From Herbaspirillum sp. ST 5-3 (GTDB lineage Bacteria > Pseudomonadota > Gammaproteobacteria > Burkholderiales > Burkholderiaceae_D): a DNA stretch of 64,000 bases. The first letter of the stretch is position 1, and every line of letters begins with the position of its first letter. Location of the stretch: contig NZ_STGI01000001.1 of the NCBI RefSeq assembly GCF_004804275.1, positions 372,001 to 436,000 of the forward strand, written 5' to 3'. The position numbers were made by a program, and so were the translations under genes. Shown here one piece after another: positions 34,916 through 46,304 of the stretch. The notes below the pieces were generated by a model. It saw only the letters and a program-made list of their open reading frames with translations, did no database searches and had not been told where the DNA came from.

Positions 34916-35230
34916 CTACTGGAAGATTGATGCGAAATTGCCGCTATAAACAATTGCCGTGTTGTTGTTACCGATCTGGATGATCACAACGGGCGAGATG
35001 TTTATCTGGCTGATTTCGGCACGCTTGTACACAGCGGGGAAAGGGCGCCAGAAACCATGTCCCGCAAGGGATCCTCTACCTGCGTCGTATCTGCCGCCCG
35101 CCGTGACGTCATCCATTTGGGCTGCGGACAAAAGCATAGGCTCGTGCGCATCGGGTTCGGCGGCGAAGGCCATGGAGGACAAGCTCAACAGGGGGAGTGC
35201 AATGAGGCTGGCTGCCAGCGCTTTTTTCAT
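34916..35230 (-). CDS. Small secreted precursor 5, Sec signal plus TAG leader
   Basis: 104 residues. Signal MKKALAASLIALPLLSL, leader M-L-L-S-A-A-Q-M-D-D-V-T-A-G (Gln for Glu and Asp for Gly). The mature part of 59 residues starts with a Gly/Arg/Phe-rich insert (G-R-Y-D-A-G-R-G-S-L-A-G-H-G-F) not seen in the others, followed by the shared I-S-Q-I-N-I-S-P-V and N-N-N-T-A, ending Y-S-G-N-F-A-S-I-F-Q. It is the first precursor gene after the peptidase and has its own box-type promoter. Confidence 0.8.
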   Translation of the reverse strand: MKKALAASLIALPLLSLSSMAFAAEPDAHEPMLLSAAQMDDVTAGGRYDAGRGSLAGHGFWRPFPAVYKRAEISQINISPVVIIQIGNNNTAIVYSGNFASIFQ

Positions 35231-35294
35231 ACTTATCTCCTTGAGTGATGGGGAATCAAAAGGGGGAACCGACTGTGCATTCCGGTCCCCTTCC

Positions 35295-35338
35295 ACTTTA
35301 GTTGCCCGCGTCTCGGAAAATAAGTAGCAAATTTCGAT
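35295..35338 (-). promoter_or_regulatory. Conserved 26-bp box plus -10-like element, precursor 5
   Basis: The box at 35313-35338 has T-C-G-G-A / T-T-C-G-A ends around AATAAGTA. TAAAGT at 35295-35300 (minus strand) is the -10-like element, 12 bases away. Third copy of the same arrangement. Confidence 0.65.
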
Positions 35339-35402
35339 GATGAGCTATTGAATCGTGCGCCGTCGATCTAGTTTTTGAATCGTCGATGACGATCGATGGT
35401 TG

Positions 35403-36098
35403 TTATCGCAAGCTCACGAAGTCGTTCCGCGTAGGCTCCAGCTGATTGGGCGGCAAGCTGCCATCCCGCCGCTGGACTGCAAATCCGATATGCCCCAGCG
35501 AAGGATAATCGATCCACCGTTCGGCAAACTCCTCAACGCGCATGGTGCGATTGCCCCATGCCGGGTCGGCCAGCAATACGCGGTCGCCCTGCATTCCGCG
35601 AAACACAACGAAATGGTTGTAGCCGTTGGTCTGTATCGGAACAATGAGCGGCGCCTTTGCAATCAGGTCTTTCATTTGCAGCTTGCCGAAGCCATTCCCG
35701 ACATAGCCGCGCGCGTCGACATGCCTTTTCAGGTCGAGCAACGAGAAGCCTTCGCGGGTTTGCACGAGTTGCGGATTGCGGATATACTCTTCGCGATTCA
35801 TCAAGGCAAGCGCCACCTCGCGCTCGCTCACGTCTTCGCCGTGCTGATATCGCAGCAGCGTGGCGAGCGCCGCTGCTCCGCAGCTCAAATCCCACTTCTG
35901 TATCACCACGTTTTCACGTCGCATTTCCAGCAGCGACTTGACCGGGCGGTCACCGGCATGCGCTGACACAGCCCATAGAAAGCTGCACAGCGCAATGCCG
36001 AAAGCGACACCAGCGGTGCGCATCGCAGCCACCCGGCGCATACGTCGCACGACAATCATTTTGCGAGCCAATCCTTGCGGCAATTTTTTCATTTTCAT
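35403..36098 (-). CDS. Stand-alone C39 (double-glycine) peptidase, periplasmic
   Basis: 231 residues. A basic N-terminus of about 25 residues, then a membrane or signal segment (A-G-V-A-F-G-I-A-L-C-S-F-L-W-A) ending A-H-A. The C39 catalytic Cys is in K-W-D-L-S-C-G-A-A-A-L-A-T-L-L, the His in Y-N-H-F-V-V-F-R-G and the Asp in L-L-A-D-P-A-W-G-N. There is no ABC or transport domain, so it cuts leaders in the periplasm, as proposed for FapD. The five neighbouring precursors with double-glycine-like leaders are the evident substrates. The Shine-Dalgarno AGGTGA supports the start at 36098. It lies 56 bases after the LysR gene on the same strand. Confidence 0.85.
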   Translation of the reverse strand: MKMKKLPQGLARKMIVVRRMRRVAAMRTAGVAFGIALCSFLWAVSAHAGDRPVKSLLEMRRENVVIQKWDLSCGAAALATLLRYQHGEDVSEREVALALMNREEYIRNPQLVQTREGFSLLDLKRHVDARGYVGNGFGKLQMKDLIAKAPLIVPIQTNGYNHFVVFRGMQGDRVLLADPAWGNRTMRVEEFAERWIDYPSLGHIGFAVQRRDGSLPPNQLEPTRNDFVSLR

Positions 36099-36154
36099 AT
36101 TCACCTGTGAGATACGCGATCGATCTTGTGTTGTCCCTTCTTGATGCCATGAAC

Positions 36155-37159
36155 TCATTCGGTTCGAGCGGAGCACTCGGGAGGAAGCGTGGCCATGCTT
36201 CGCAGCACATCGGCAAGCCGCCCTGCCGCCGGACTGGCAGCCCAGGGTCGGCCATGGATCAGATACAACATTGACTTGTTGACCCGCTTGTCGCTCAGCG
36301 GCAGGCGGACGAGCGTTCCCTCATCAAGCCAATGTTGAATCCTGTGCTGCGGCAGCCATGCATAACCGAGGCGTTCGGAGACCGCCTCGAGGACAGTATC
36401 GATGCTGCTCATGAGCCACCGCTGCTGCGTCGATCCGCTGCCGGCACCCGCGCCGCGATCCCTGTCCTGCGCATTCCCGATGCCTATCTGCGTCTGCTGT
36501 GCAAGATCGGCCGATGTGACGTCGCGGCCAAGCTGCAGCAAGGGATGCTCGGGATGAGCCACCGGAAGATGTTCCACTTCGAGCAAAGGCTCGCCAAGAA
36601 AGCCGAGCGGAACGCGCTCGCTGATGGCGAGATCCACCGTGGTATCGCGCAGCACCTCCTCGGCGTGCAGCATCGCCACTTCACTCAACTTCACCTGCGC
36701 GGCACCGCGTCCGGCCTGTGAGAATTTACTCAGTGCACGCATCAGCATCTGCGAAGGAAAATTGTGATCCACCACCAGACGCACATCGCCGCCCCATCCC
36801 TGGCCCAGATTGCGTGCGAAGGTCTCAAGCTCGATGGCTTCCTTCAGTACATGGCGCGAGCGCTCCAGCAGCGCACGCCCTTCCGACGTCAGCGCAGCCT
36901 TGCGTCCCTCGGTTTTCAGCAAGGGCGTGCCTAACTGCTCCTGCAATTTCGCGACGGTATAACTGATGGTCGATTGACTGAGATGCAGGGTCTTGGCGGC
37001 CTCGGCGAATCCGCCGCAATCAATGACGGCGTGAAATATCCGCCACTGTTTCAGGCTGACGTAAATCTTCTGTACGTCATGTGCGCGAGAGCGAAAGATG
37101 GCTTGTCCGGCATCTCGCCGGCGAGCTTGTTCCGAAACCTGATTTCTCGAATACTTCAT
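36155..37159 (-). CDS. LysR-family regulator with N-terminal extension
   Basis: 334 residues. A 30-residue Arg/Gln-rich extension precedes the HTH (W-R-I-F-H-A-V-I-D-C-G-G-F-A-E-A-A-K-T-L; L-S-Q-S-T-I-S-Y-T-V-A-K-L-Q-E-Q-L-G). The effector domain (about 125-320) contains E-V-E-H-L-P-V-A-H-P-E-H-P. The ATG at 37159 has GGAAG upstream. The extension is unusual for LysR proteins; a shorter start near V-S-L-K-Q-W is not supported by an ATG, GTG or TTG. It is upstream of the C39 peptidase on the same strand. Confidence 0.82.
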   Translation of the reverse strand: MKYSRNQVSEQARRRDAGQAIFRSRAHDVQKIYVSLKQWRIFHAVIDCGGFAEAAKTLHLSQSTISYTVAKLQEQLGTPLLKTEGRKAALTSEGRALLERSRHVLKEAIELETFARNLGQGWGGDVRLVVDHNFPSQMLMRALSKFSQAGRGAAQVKLSEVAMLHAEEVLRDTTVDLAISERVPLGFLGEPLLEVEHLPVAHPEHPLLQLGRDVTSADLAQQTQIGIGNAQDRDRGAGAGSGSTQQRWLMSSIDTVLEAVSERLGYAWLPQHRIQHWLDEGTLVRLPLSDKRVNKSMLYLIHGRPWAASPAAGRLADVLRSMATLPPECSARTE

Positions 37160-38222
37160 ATGTCTTCCTTTACTATGTCTGTGCGGATGATCATCGGCTG
37201 GCCGGATCAACTATCACATCTCGTCACTTCTGGTCACCCGGCGCTTGCCGCAAGCATCTGCCATCAGAGCGAGGCAACGCGTTGCGTGCCGCGGATGGCA
37301 GCACCAATTTCATGAATTGCAATCAATGCCCGGTCGACGAAAATGTCACGTGCTCAATCCCTGGCAAGCACTTCCGCCGCATCGGGAGCCGACTTCATGC
37401 AAAACCTACGCCCATCGCGCAAGCTCTTGATTTGTCGGGAGTTCCTGCTTACGTATGAAATTACGTGTCCGCCCTTGTATCGTATGCGGCGCGAATTCCG
37501 TTGACCCCCGGATAGACAGGCGCCTCAACTCGCGGCAGCGCAACAGTTTGGGACCATCTCAGCGCGATACGAGGCTACACCGTCAACTATCAGCACTCTC
37601 CGGCGGGCAGTCTTGCGCAATCCGTCTCGCTGGCGCGCCGTATCGTCTCGGTCGAAATGTGTACACCGTTACGATTCCAGAAAAGAAGCCTACGGCCTGG
37701 CGAGACGAGGATCGGCGCCTCCGGACGAGACCAGGGAAGGGCCGCGTGTAACGCAACGCTGTATATCGCATCGCACGCTTCCGGGAGAAGCAATCGCTCC
37801 ACGAAAAAAACCCGCCACGTCTGCAATCGCAAGCCATGGCGGGAACCGGAGAGGTATACGCGGATGTATTCATTGCAAGGAAGTGTCGGGATCGCTGGAG
37901 GTGTCTGCCCGCATCGCCGCGCAAAGCGGTCCACTTCCTTCACACGCCCCTTGTGCAAGGCCTGTGCCAATTCAGTAAGCGTCTGATTTCTTGGCCTATT
38001 CCCACAAGGGCTCGGATTTGGCCGCGTTTTCCGTCCTCGACTGTGCCAGACGCGTATCAAATATCGGGAGAATAAGCTGATGGTCACGTGCCCACGCAAA
38101 GCAGTGCCCCGGCCTGGTGCGCGTATTCAAGGAGCGGCAAGCATTACGGATTGCGTGTCCAACAAAAAACATGAATAATTGCGAGCTACTATTTCTCGTT
38201 CAGAAACAATGAGGCTGGGCAC
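37160..38222. other. 1.06-kb stretch with no supported gene
   Basis: All six frames hold only short or poorly coding ORFs. The longest, 37590-38099 on the minus strand, is rich in Arg, Pro and Ser, lacks a Shine-Dalgarno and resembles nothing known to me. No tRNA, ncRNA or insertion sequence was recognised. It separates the precursor island from a second LysR gene and may be a relic region. Confidence 0.5.
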
Positions 38223-39137
38223 ATGGATCGTCTGCAATCAATGCGCGTGTTTGCGAAAGTGGTCGAACAAGGCAGCTTTGCCGGTGCGGGCAAGGCGCTG
38301 AATATTTCGAACGCAGTCATCACGCGTCACGTCGCTGATCTGGAAGAGCATCTCGGCACGCGTCTGCTCAACCGCACCACGCGCAAGCTGTCGCTGACGG
38401 AGACCGGGCATGCTTATCTGGAACGGGTTCTGCAAATCCTGCAGGAAATCGACGATGCGGAAGCGATCGCCTCCTCGCACGCAAAGAAGCCGAGCGGCAC
38501 GCTGCGCATCTATTCACTGCTGGGTTTCGGGCAGTCGCACCTTGCCCAACTGCTGCCCTTGTACGCGGCCCAGTTTCCGGATGTCACACTGGATATCACG
38601 GTCTCGGATCGCACCGTCGATCTGGTCGAGGATCGTTTCGATGTCGGCATTTTCGTCGACTTCCAGAAGTTCGATGCGAGCATGGTCGCCCGTCAACTGG
38701 GCGTCTCCGAAATCGTGTTGTGTGCGTCCCCGCAGTATGTGAAAAAGCACGGCACGCCGCGTACGCTGGAGGACATCTCGAAACATGCCTGCCTGAATTT
38801 TTCCTACGAGCAGATGCGCCGCCACTGGCCGGTCAAAGGCCCGCACGGCGATACGATCAACATACCGATCACCAGCAAGGTCATATCCAACAATGGCGAT
38901 TTGCTACGCCAATGCGCGCTGGCCGGCATGGGTATCGTGATCCGCCCTTCGTTTGCGCTGGGCGATGACCTCGCGGCAGGAAGGCTGGTGCGCCTGCTGC
39001 CCAAGCATGAACTCGGTCAGCTGTCGGTCGTGATGGTGTATCCAAGCCGCCGCCTGCTATCCGCCAAGGTGCGCAGCTTCGTGGATTTCATCGCAAAGCA
39101 GTATCCCCGACCGGAGAGCGACCCCTGGCTGCTCTAA
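38223..39137 (+). CDS. LysR-family transcriptional regulator (CrgA-like)
   Basis: 304 residues. HTH with F-A-K-V-V-E-Q-G-S-F-A-G-A-G-K-A-L and R-H-V-A-D-L-E-E-H-L-G-T-R-L-L-N-R-T-T-R-K. It belongs to the same subgroup as the regulator at 27.7 kb. The effector domain contains G-V-S-E-I-V-L-C-A-S-P-Q-Y-V. The next gene (glutamine amidotransferase) starts 52 bases later on the same strand but need not be its target. Confidence 0.9.
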   Translation: MDRLQSMRVFAKVVEQGSFAGAGKALNISNAVITRHVADLEEHLGTRLLNRTTRKLSLTETGHAYLERVLQILQEIDDAEAIASSHAKKPSGTLRIYSLLGFGQSHLAQLLPLYAAQFPDVTLDITVSDRTVDLVEDRFDVGIFVDFQKFDASMVARQLGVSEIVLCASPQYVKKHGTPRTLEDISKHACLNFSYEQMRRHWPVKGPHGDTINIPITSKVISNNGDLLRQCALAGMGIVIRPSFALGDDLAAGRLVRLLPKHELGQLSVVMVYPSRRLLSAKVRSFVDFIAKQYPRPESDPWLL

Positions 39138-39188
39138 GCCAGCGCGGACGTGCTATGTTGTTATGTCACAGGCATTCTCATCAAGATC

Positions 39189-39959
39189 ATGTGCCAGCTA
39201 CTCGGAATGAATTGCAATGTCCCGACGGACATTGTGTTCAGCTTCACCGGCTTTGCCACGCGCGGCGGCCGGACCGACGTGCATAACGACGGATGGGGCA
39301 TCGCGTTTTTCGAAGGCGCAGGCGTGCGTCATTTCGTCGATTACGAAGCCGCGATTGCATCGCCGGTCGCCGAGTTGATCAAACGCTGGCCGATCAAATC
39401 CAAGAATGTCATTGCCCATATCCGCAAGGCAACGCAGGGCCGCATCGCGCTGGAGAACTGCCATCCATTCGTGCGCGAGTTGTGGGGCCGCTACTGGGTG
39501 TTCGCGCACAACGGCGACCTCAAGGACTTCGTGCCGACGCTCAACGGTGCATTCCGCCGCGTCGGCACGACTGACAGCGAACTGGCCTTCTGTTACCTGC
39601 TGCAGGAATTGCGCCGGCGCTTTGGCGATACGCCGCCGGCATTGCCCGAACTGTGCCAGGCGATGCGCGAACTGAGCACCGAGATCGCCGCGAACGGCAC
39701 CTTCAACATGATGCTGTCGGATGGCAATGCACTGTTTGCGCACTGCTCGACGCAACTGCACTACGTCGTCCGCCAGCATCCTTTCAGTACTGCGAAGCTG
39801 TCGGATGAAGACCTTAGTGTCGATTTTTCGAAAGTCACCACGCCCAATGATCGCGTTGCGGTCATCGTCACCGCACCGCTGACCACCAACGAACGCTGGA
39901 CGCAATTTGCCCCTGGCGAATTGAAGGTGTTCGTCGAGGGCGCGCCTCTAGACCTTTGA
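39189..39959 (+). CDS. Class II glutamine amidotransferase (YafJ-like)
   Basis: 256 residues. The start MCQLLGMN leaves Cys as residue 1 after Met removal, the nucleophile of Ntn-type GATase II. Conserved H-N-D-G-W-G-I-A-F-F and H-I-R-K-A-T-Q-G and the later F-A-H-N-G-D-L match the YafJ group. It hydrolyses an amide bond of glutamine or a related amide; its acceptor is unknown. The ATG at 39189 is required to expose the Cys. Confidence 0.85.
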   Translation: MCQLLGMNCNVPTDIVFSFTGFATRGGRTDVHNDGWGIAFFEGAGVRHFVDYEAAIASPVAELIKRWPIKSKNVIAHIRKATQGRIALENCHPFVRELWGRYWVFAHNGDLKDFVPTLNGAFRRVGTTDSELAFCYLLQELRRRFGDTPPALPELCQAMRELSTEIAANGTFNMMLSDGNALFAHCSTQLHYVVRQHPFSTAKLSDEDLSVDFSKVTTPNDRVAVIVTAPLTTNERWTQFAPGELKVFVEGAPLDL

Positions 39960-40268
39960 ATCCATACGGTTTTTTCGGCGTGGCGCCGGGACTTCCGGAT
40001 GTGTCAGGTTGCATCGCACAATCGAAAGTTGCGATATGGAAATAAAAATGCGCTACAGTGAAGAAAAACCGCCCTTCCGGCGCCGCCTCCCGCAAGTGCG
40101 GACAGGCCGTATGCGTTGCAGTTCAGAGCGCGGCGAACGCCGCCCGAACCGTCTTCACGCAGCACGCAGCGACTTTGACTGCGACCCATACGACCTGTGC
40201 GCATTTGCCGTTTTCAGACCGGACGGCGCCTGAGAATAATCAACAAGAGACAAACCCAAGGCGAAAAC
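39960..40268. other. 309-bp gap upstream of the EAL-HDOD gene
   Basis: No supported gene. The ORFs in this gap are short, Arg-rich and without a Shine-Dalgarno. No structural motif was recognised. Confidence 0.5.
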
Positions 40269-41561
40269 ATGACCGCAATGTCGGCCAATTCGACGTCGGA
40301 TGCCGGTAACGCCCGTCCCCTGCGCGTGCGGGAATTTTTCCTCGCCCGCCAGCCGATCCTCGACCGCAGCCAGGCGCTGGTAGCCTACGAACTTCTTTTC
40401 CGCAATGCGGCCGTCGGCCCGGCCAACATTACCAATGACCTCTCGGCGACTGCCTCCGTCATCGCGCATGCTTCGCAACTCGGCATGGAAAAGGTGATCG
40501 GCAACGTGCTCGGCTATGTCAACGTCGACGCTGCCGTGCTGATGAGCGATATCTTCCAGTTCCTGCCGCGCGAACAAGTGGTGCTGGAAATCGTTGAAAC
40601 GATGAAGGTGACGCCGGAGATCCTGGCGCGCATTGAACAACTGGTGCAGGAAGGTTTCCGCTTCGCGCTGGACGATGTGATTACCGATAGCGATGACGTA
40701 CAGAAGTTGCTGCCGCTGGTCGAAATCATCAAGTTCGATTTGCGCGACATGCCACTGTCGGCACTGCTCAAACTCACACCCCGGTTCAGGAGCGCGAACA
40801 AGAAGCTGCTCGCGGAAAAGGTCGAAAATCAGGAACAGTTCGACACCTGCCTCGAACTCGGCTTCGATTATTTTCAAGGCTACTACTTTGCCAAGCCGGT
40901 GATCCTGAGCGGCAAGAAGCTATCGCCCTCGCAGCTGGCCATCATGCAGTTGATGACGCTGATCACCTCGGATGCGGACACTTCCGAAGTCGAGCGCGCC
41001 ATCAAGAACGATGTCTCGCTCTGCTTCAACCTGCTGCGCCTGGTGAACACGCCGGCAGTCGGCGTTCGGCGCCGCATCGATTCAGTCAACCAGGCATTGC
41101 TGCTGCTCGGACGCAATCAGCTGCAACGCTGGCTGCAGATCATGCTGTACGCGGAGCCGTGCAAGAAGGGCCAGAGCATGACGCCGCTGCTGACCTTGGC
41201 CGCGACACGCGGCAAGTTGCTGGAACTGATCGCGCAACAATATGAGCCGCACAATCGCAGCATCGCCGATACCGCATTCACGGTCGGCATCATGTCCTTG
41301 ATGGACACTCTGTTCAGCATCCCGATGGCCGAGATTCTGGAACAGGTTGCTGTCGTCGACGCGGTCAGCGATGCCCTGTTGCATCGCAGGGGTGATTTTG
41401 GCGACATGCTGAAACTGGCCGAACACATGGAACGCATCGAAGAGGCCGGCCAGATGCTGGACGACCTGGTGGAACGCTTCCGCCTGTCCAGCGAAGAGCT
41501 GTACAAACTACAGGTCTCCGCCTTCGAATGGAGCGACAACGTCGCCCGCAACGTGCACTAG
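40269..41561 (+). CDS. EAL-HDOD signalling protein (YuxH/CdgJ-like)
   Basis: 430 residues. N-terminal EAL-like domain at about 20-220: Q-P-I-L-D-R-S-Q-A-L-V-A-Y-E-L-L-F-R, with Y-E-L-L-F-R in place of E-A-L-x-R, and F-A-L-D-D-V-I-T-D. C-terminal HDOD at about 225-400: S-L-C-F-N-L-L-R-L-V-N-T. In related proteins the EAL domain is often inactive and binds c-di-GMP or partner proteins. The gene is 6 bp before the convergent metH stop. Given the VpsR-like regulator at 29.6 kb, it might contribute to c-di-GMP sensing, but no direct link is shown. Confidence 0.85.
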   Translation: MTAMSANSTSDAGNARPLRVREFFLARQPILDRSQALVAYELLFRNAAVGPANITNDLSATASVIAHASQLGMEKVIGNVLGYVNVDAAVLMSDIFQFLPREQVVLEIVETMKVTPEILARIEQLVQEGFRFALDDVITDSDDVQKLLPLVEIIKFDLRDMPLSALLKLTPRFRSANKKLLAEKVENQEQFDTCLELGFDYFQGYYFAKPVILSGKKLSPSQLAIMQLMTLITSDADTSEVERAIKNDVSLCFNLLRLVNTPAVGVRRRIDSVNQALLLLGRNQLQRWLQIMLYAEPCKKGQSMTPLLTLAATRGKLLELIAQQYEPHNRSIADTAFTVGIMSLMDTLFSIPMAEILEQVAVVDAVSDALLHRRGDFGDMLKLAEHMERIEEAGQMLDDLVERFRLSSEELYKLQVSAFEWSDNVARNVH

Positions 41562-41566
41562 ACGTC

Positions 41567-45310
<3,744 letters not shown>

Positions 45311-45327
45311 TTTTTCTCTCTAAAAAG

Positions 45328-45358
45328 CAAAAAACCCGGTCTGAAAGCGAGACCGGGT
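45328..45358 (-). terminator. Riboswitch-controlled intrinsic terminator of metH
   Basis: On the minus strand ACCCGGTCT pairs perfectly with AGACCGGGT around a seven-base loop containing CGCTTT, followed by a T-rich run. The loop bases CGCTTT (45344-45349) are complementary to AAAGCG in the aptamer 3' strand (45370-45375), so the aptamer and terminator can compete. It lies 18 bases before the metH ATG. Confidence 0.87.
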
Positions 45359-45369
45359 CATTCCTTGTC

Positions 45370-45447
45370 CGCTTTAGCTGTATTTATTCATGGTGTGATA
45401 ACCACGGCGCCCGCAAGCTGGTTTTGACTTTTCAATCAAATCGGCGC
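45370..45447 (-). promoter_or_regulatory. SAM-II riboswitch variant with inserted hairpin, metH leader
   Basis: The minus-strand RNA has GCGCCGAUUUG, then a loop longer than in the metX copy, GCUUGC, GGGCGCC, and near the 3' end AAUAAAUACAGCUAAAGC, the same conserved blocks as the metX aptamer. P1 pairs GCGCC with GGCGC. A hairpin (GUGGU...ACCAU, about 16 bases, 45389-45404) is inserted between P1 3' strand and the AAUAAA block. The position of the insertion suggests a loop that is free to vary. It lies just before the metH terminator. Confidence 0.9.
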
Positions 45448-45454
45448 AAACAAA

Positions 45455-45460
45455 ATTATA
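45455..45460 (-). promoter_or_regulatory. Predicted -10 box of metH promoter
   Basis: A perfect TATAAT on the minus strand eight bases before the SAM-II aptamer, so transcription would start at about 45448. No good -35 with 16-18 base spacing is present, so the promoter may need an activator. Confidence 0.55.
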
Positions 45461-45676
45461 CGTCGAATCAAGGGCTTGCGCATTCGTCATGCAAATGCCG
45501 ACCGGCAACGGAGAAAGTCAGTTGTATTTGCGCAAATTTATTAATAAAAACCCAACTTTCCTCGGCGTCGGCCGTGTCGATTTGAATCATGGCAGCACAT
45601 ATCCTGTGCGCTCAAAGCCGTATCGCATCCGCCTTCCGAGCGCTAAGCTGACGCCATATTCACTCAGGGAGCCACC

Positions 45677-46294
45677 ATGCCACACCCGACCATGCGCGCC
45701 ATCAGCGGCGTAGCCGCCACCAAGACGTTGAACGCCAAAAGCACGGCATTGATCGTGATCGATTTTCAGATGGAGTATTTCGACGGAGGCCGGCTGTTGA
45801 TTCCCGGCGGGGCGTCCGCAATGGCAAATGCGAGACGCTTGATCGACTTCGCGGATGCACACGGAATGCCGGTCTTTCATGTCCAGCATCTGGGGCCGGC
45901 CGGGGGACCGCTGTTTGCAAAGGATGGCGACACGGTTGCATTCCACCCCGAGATGGCTCCCGGTCCGCAGCACGCCGTGGTTCAGAAGACCACCGCCAGC
46001 AGTTTCGCCAGCACCGACCTGCACGCGCAATTGCAGGCGCGCGGAATCAAGACGCTCATCATCTGCGGCTTGATGACGCATATGTGCGTCTCAACCACGG
46101 CGCGCGATGCACGCCCGCTCGGCTATCAGGTATTGGTGCCGGGCGATGCCTGCGCTACGCGCGACATCGACGCATGGGACGACGGCGTCGTGGACCATGC
46201 GACGCTGCATAGGGCGGCCCTGACCGAGGTATCCGACAGTTTTGCGGAAGTTTTACCGACTGCTGCGATCACTGCGCTCACCGTGCAGGAATGA
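45677..46294 (+). CDS. Isochorismatase-family cysteine hydrolase
   Basis: 205 residues. The catalytic Asp is in A-L-I-V-I-D-F-Q-M-E-Y, a Lys in V-V-Q-K-T-T-A-S-S, and the Cys in T-H-M-C-V-S-T-T-A-R-D-A. The family hydrolyses amides and related bonds (nicotinamide, isochorismate and others); substrate unknown. The ATG has a Shine-Dalgarno (GGGAGCC). It is followed within 11 bases by a tautomerase gene, so they may form a small operon. Confidence 0.88.
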   Translation: MPHPTMRAISGVAATKTLNAKSTALIVIDFQMEYFDGGRLLIPGGASAMANARRLIDFADAHGMPVFHVQHLGPAGGPLFAKDGDTVAFHPEMAPGPQHAVVQKTTASSFASTDLHAQLQARGIKTLIICGLMTHMCVSTTARDARPLGYQVLVPGDACATRDIDAWDDGVVDHATLHRAALTEVSDSFAEVLPTAAITALTVQE

Positions 46295-46304
46295 AAGGAT
46301 CATC

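Noticed and set aside
31563-36098. Classical Fap (fapABCDEF) or curli (csg) operon
   Set aside because: No FapB/FapC-like long repeats, no CsgA repeats and no CsgG. Only the pore and peptidase resemble Fap parts, so the locus is described as Fap-like and not named fap.
37590-38099. 169-codon minus-strand ORF in the gene-poor region
   Set aside because: No Shine-Dalgarno, no signal or domain, and Arg/Pro-rich composition. Left as part of the unassigned region.
45370-45447. Cobalamin or SAM-I riboswitch before metH
   Set aside because: The element has no cobalamin B12 box and no SAM-I four-way junction; the blocks fit SAM-II and match the metX leader.
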